A DNA stretch of 64,000 nt, taken from assembly GCF_050753345.1 (NCBI RefSeq), contig NZ_JBLZFX010000019.1, forward strand, positions 11,848 through 75,847, given 5' to 3'. How positions within the stretch are numbered: the first letter of the stretch is position 1; each line of letters begins with the position of its first letter. The notes below the pieces were generated by a model. The model searched no databases. It had not been told where the DNA came from and saw only the letters and a program-made list of their open reading frames with translations. Below are positions 61,571 to 64,000 of the stretch, piece by piece. The position numbers and the translations under genes are program-made. This stretch comes from Alkalinema pantanalense. Its GTDB lineage: Bacteria > Cyanobacteriota > Cyanobacteriia > Leptolyngbyales > Leptolyngbyaceae.

Positions 61571-62926
61571 ATGCTGACACAGGAAGGCCGTGTTTCTCTG
61601 TCGGGAATTACCGACTTGAATAAGCTTAAGTTTGAGTTGAATCAATTGCCCCCCGTCGATGTGGGGGATTACATTACGGATTTGCCCGTGGAACGGCGGG
61701 CGATCGCCTTTCGGTTGCTGAAAAAGGATCAGGCCACGGATGTTTTTGAATATTTAGAACCGGAGGTGCAGGAGGCGCTGATTGGTTCCCTCCATGATGC
61801 CCAGGTTTGCCAAATCCTGGAAGGGATGCGACCGGACGATCGGGCGGAACTGTTTGACGAGTTACCTGCTGGCGTGGTGCGGCGGCTGATTCAACAGCTC
61901 AGTCCCGGTGAACGGCAGGCGACGGCTACCATTTTGGGCTATCCCGAAGGTACCGCAGGTCGGGTAATGACCACAGAATACGTGCGGCTGCGGGAAGGGT
62001 TGACCGTGGCGGAGGCGCTCAGTAAGATTCGGGCTGACGATCGCGATAAGGAAACGGTGTACTATGCCTACGTGACGGACAATAACCGCAAATTGGTGCG
62101 GGTGGTTTCGTTACGGCAGTTGTTGTTTTCGTTGCCGGATGCGTTGGTGCGGGATGTATCGAGCGATCGCGTGATCAAGGTCCATACGGAAACCCCCCAG
62201 GAAGAAGCCGCGCAAATCATGAAGCGCTATGACCTGTTGGCGGTTCCAGTGGTCGATCGGGAAGATCGACTGGTGGGCATTGTGACGATCGATGACATGG
62301 TGGATGTCCTGGAAGAGGAAGCCACGGAGGATTTCCAAAAGATTGCCGGGGTCACCAGTGGGGATGAATCTTCGCTGTCCCATCCATTAGAAAAGCTGAA
62401 AAATCGCTTGCCATGGTTGTTGGGAATTATGGCGTTGTATATTGGTGCATCCAGTTCGATCTCGCCCTTCCAAAGTACAATTCAGCAGGTTCCAGTGCTG
62501 GCGGTCATTATGCCGTTGTTTTCCAATACGGGAGGCACGGTGGGCATTCAAGCGCTGACGGTGACGATTCGATCGATCGGCCTAGGCGAAGTGGAGCCGG
62601 AAGATACATTGATTATTTTGAAAAAAGAGCTACTCGCTGGATTGGGCACGGCGGTGTCCTTAGGCACAACGATGGTGTTGCTGTCGTTGATTTGGACGAA
62701 GCCAGAGGAGCGGTGGGTTTCTCTCGTTGCAGGTGCAGTAATGGCCACAAATACGTTGGTGGCGGTGACCTTGGGGACGTTGCTACCGATCGGCTTTAAG
62801 CGACTTAATCTTGATCCGGCGTTAATCAGTGGCCCATTGGTGACTACGATGTTAGATACGATCGGGTTTATTCTGTTTTTAACGTTGATTACTTTGAGTT
62901 TGAATGTGTTGCATTTTCCGGTGTAG
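61571..62926 (+). CDS. mgtE: Magnesium transporter MgtE
   Basis: Mg2+ channel of 451 residues. N-terminal superhelical domain (~20-130), ending in YPEGTAGRVMTTEYV; two CBS domains (~140-255, with VSLRQLLFSLPDALVRDV and GIVTIDDMVDVLEEEATEDF); then five membrane helices from ~275 (LPWLLGIMALYIGASSS, MPLFSNTGGTVGIQALTVTI, PALISGPLVTTMLDTIGFIL). The N and CBS domains are the Mg2+-sensing gate. It starts at ATG 61571, with GAGGTG upstream. Single gene. Confidence 0.95.
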   Translation: MLTQEGRVSLSGITDLNKLKFELNQLPPVDVGDYITDLPVERRAIAFRLLKKDQATDVFEYLEPEVQEALIGSLHDAQVCQILEGMRPDDRAELFDELPAGVVRRLIQQLSPGERQATATILGYPEGTAGRVMTTEYVRLREGLTVAEALSKIRADDRDKETVYYAYVTDNNRKLVRVVSLRQLLFSLPDALVRDVSSDRVIKVHTETPQEEAAQIMKRYDLLAVPVVDREDRLVGIVTIDDMVDVLEEEATEDFQKIAGVTSGDESSLSHPLEKLKNRLPWLLGIMALYIGASSSISPFQSTIQQVPVLAVIMPLFSNTGGTVGIQALTVTIRSIGLGEVEPEDTLIILKKELLAGLGTAVSLGTTMVLLSLIWTKPEERWVSLVAGAVMATNTLVAVTLGTLLPIGFKRLNLDPALISGPLVTTMLDTIGFILFLTLITLSLNVLHFPV

Positions 62927-62957
62927 TAATTAATGGGTGGGTGATTGCGATGTGGTT

Positions 62958-63014
62958 GATCCCCCTAAATCTCCCTACCCTGCGGGAAGCAAAGCTACAA
63001 AAGGGGGACTTTGA
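62958..63014. repeat. Half-type dispersed repeat, copy 5
   Basis: GATCCCCCTAAATCTCCCT ... AAAGGGGGACTTTGA, with an inserted GCGGGAAGCAAAGC segment at the loop; the left half of the palindromic family near 34-35 kb. Confidence 0.65.
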
Positions 63015-63101
63015 TTGTGTGGTTTAACTTGACTACGGTAAGTTTGAGTATGGTGCTCTTGCCGATGTAGCTGTTGATTGGTGGGTGGTTGCGATGCGAT
63101 C

Positions 63102-63159
63102 GATCCCCCTAAATCTCCGCGCTGACGGGTCGCCACCCTAGAAATAGGGGGGACTTTGA
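63102..63159. repeat. Half-type dispersed repeat, copy 6
   Basis: GATCCCCCTAAATCTCCGC ... ATAGGGGGGACTTTGA, with a different loop (GACGGGTCGCCACC). Both half-type copies are preceded by the same GTGATTGCGATG / GTTGCGATGCGATC context, so they may have duplicated together. Confidence 0.65.
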
Positions 63160-63180
63160 AAGTATTGGTGCATCTTCCTT

Positions 63181-64000
63181 CTATTGCGGATTAGAGGTGT
63201 CTTTCAAGGCGAGGATGTCAGAATTTTGGAAGCCGTACCAGGACACTTTGAGGTGCTTGGGTGCGGGGAAGTGGGCGTCGTAGACGGTGATGACGTTGGT
63301 GAGGTTGCGACCGGGAGATTTGAGAATGCGGTTTCCCTTGGCGATCGCTAACGAAGTCCCGCCGTCTAAATTCATGGCTTCGTAGCAGCCGAGGTAGCGC
63401 ATTATTTCCGCTTCCCGTCTGAGGGAGACGGGCTTGAGGAAGGTGACGTGTAGGAGTTTGTGGCCAGATTTTGGGAAGCCGATCGCCGATCGAATGGCGC
63501 TGCCCATAACGGCCCGATCGGTAAAGCCTTCTTTTTTAGGATTAATCCAGAGTTTGCCTTGGCTAAGCAGGCGGGGGCCAGCGGTCAGGGAGAACCAATG
63601 GTCTTGCCAGCGGGGTTTACCTTGGACTCGGGCAGTGATCATTTCCGGTTGGTTGCCAGCGCGCAGGCCCAGGGTGGTGCCGTAGTTTTCCCAGGGGCTG
63701 AATTTGAGGAATTGGCCGCCTGCAACCATGTTGCCCATGACGCGCTTTTGGCGATCCATGCTGAAGAAGGTGCCGCTGAGGGTGAGGGCAGCACGGTTAC
63801 GGCGAACGAGGTGGACGAAGGCTTCGTCTCCTTTCGTCGATCGGGCGCTGTTGGCTTGGCTGGCGTTTTTGGCAAGGCCGATGTGGAGGAAGGTTTCGGG
63901 ATCTTGGAGGTCGATCGTGGCGATGTAGAGGGGGATGCCAGCGAGGGTGCGGTGGGTGACGGAGATGGGTTGGGCGGTGGGACGGGTGGGGGAGTAGGAG
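63181..64000 (-). CDS. Phosphodiester glycosidase domain protein (N-terminus beyond window)
   Basis: The frame is open from the stop at 63181 to the last base of the window, so the gene extends further; about 273 residues are visible. Family features (NAGPA/DUF2233-type phosphodiester glycosidase): GIPLYIATIDLQDPETF, ALTLSGTFFSMD, VAGGQFLKFSPWENYGT, RLLSQGKLWINP, HVTFLKPVSLRREAEIMRYL and GCYEAMNLDGGTSLAIAKGN. It hydrolyses sugar phosphodiesters in characterised relatives and is usually exported; substrate unknown. The ATG at 63759 is internal and should not be taken as the start. Confidence 0.88.
   Translation of the reverse strand, partial: SYSPTRPTAQPISVTHRTLAGIPLYIATIDLQDPETFLHIGLAKNASQANSARSTKGDEAFVHLVRRNRAALTLSGTFFSMDRQKRVMGNMVAGGQFLKFSPWENYGTTLGLRAGNQPEMITARVQGKPRWQDHWFSLTAGPRLLSQGKLWINPKKEGFTDRAVMGSAIRSAIGFPKSGHKLLHVTFLKPVSLRREAEIMRYLGCYEAMNLDGGTSLAIAKGNRILKSPGRNLTNVITVYDAHFPAPKHLKVSWYGFQNSDILALKDTSNPQ

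Noticed and set aside
63181..63759. Taking ATG 63759 as the start of the phosphodiester glycosidase gene
   Set aside because: The frame stays open to the window edge and the upstream residues (GIPLYIATIDLQDPETF and onward) belong to the same domain.

Overview
The window is chromosomal DNA from a cyanobacterium, probably a filamentous non-heterocystous type, although the genus cannot be fixed from the sequence. The pointers are very frequent CGATCG and GCGATCGC (HIP1-like) palindromes inside and between genes, a cyanobacteriochrome-type photoreceptor kinase, an SLH-OprB iron porin, DUF928, DUF1822 and CHASE2/CHAT proteins, a cyanobacterial-style Mrp antiporter cluster and a PTPA/PEP-CTERM protein. 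No rRNA, tRNA, prophage, transposase gene or CRISPR array was seen.

Layout. 1-12.8 kb (+): the tail of an unrecognised hydrophobic protein, an AAA-like ATPase, two complete lipoxygenases side by side, and a 1920-residue kinase/ATPase/GAF protein that ends in another AAA-like domain where a histidine kinase is usual. 13-19 kb (+): a DUF445 membrane protein and a tightly overlapping mrpC-D-E-F-G-A'-B operon. 19-26.3 kb (-): a five-gene operon of a secreted CHAT protein, a sigma-70-like factor, a DUF1822 protein, a CHAT-CHASE2 membrane protein and a secreted DUF928 protein. 26.7-34.3 kb: two secreted proteins, an ABC ATPase and its probable FtsX-type permease separated by usp, pdxH and a small membrane protein, then a Tat/lipobox Rieske protein. 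34.3-35.5 kb: tandem and palindromic repeats. 35.5-42.8 kb: a leucine-rich-repeat Roc-COR GTPase followed by a toxin-antitoxin array. 43-49 kb: folC, a cyclophilin, three tandem paralogous secreted proteins, and an iron porin with a Fur-box-like site. 49-55 kb: glutaminase, a PtuA/PtuB (Septu-type) defence pair and aconitase B. 55-64 kb: two overlapping signalling kinases (one with a bilin-type GAF), a PTPA-CTERM protein, a 3-methyladenine glycosylase, a GerMN lipoprotein, mgtE, and a phosphodiester glycosidase cut by the window edge.

The most striking structure is the 39-42.7 kb array. The first ~40-50 codons of the LRR gene occur four times (once in the full gene, three times as stubs). Each copy lies divergently from a toxin-antitoxin module, with a similar promoter-containing spacer between. 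The first module (vapBC) is intact. In the other three the antitoxin is intact and every toxin is broken by a small mutation. The CHAT/sigma/DUF1822/CHASE2/DUF928 operon is the best candidate for an uncharacterised multi-gene system: it has two putative proteases, its own sigma factor and a membrane sensor.
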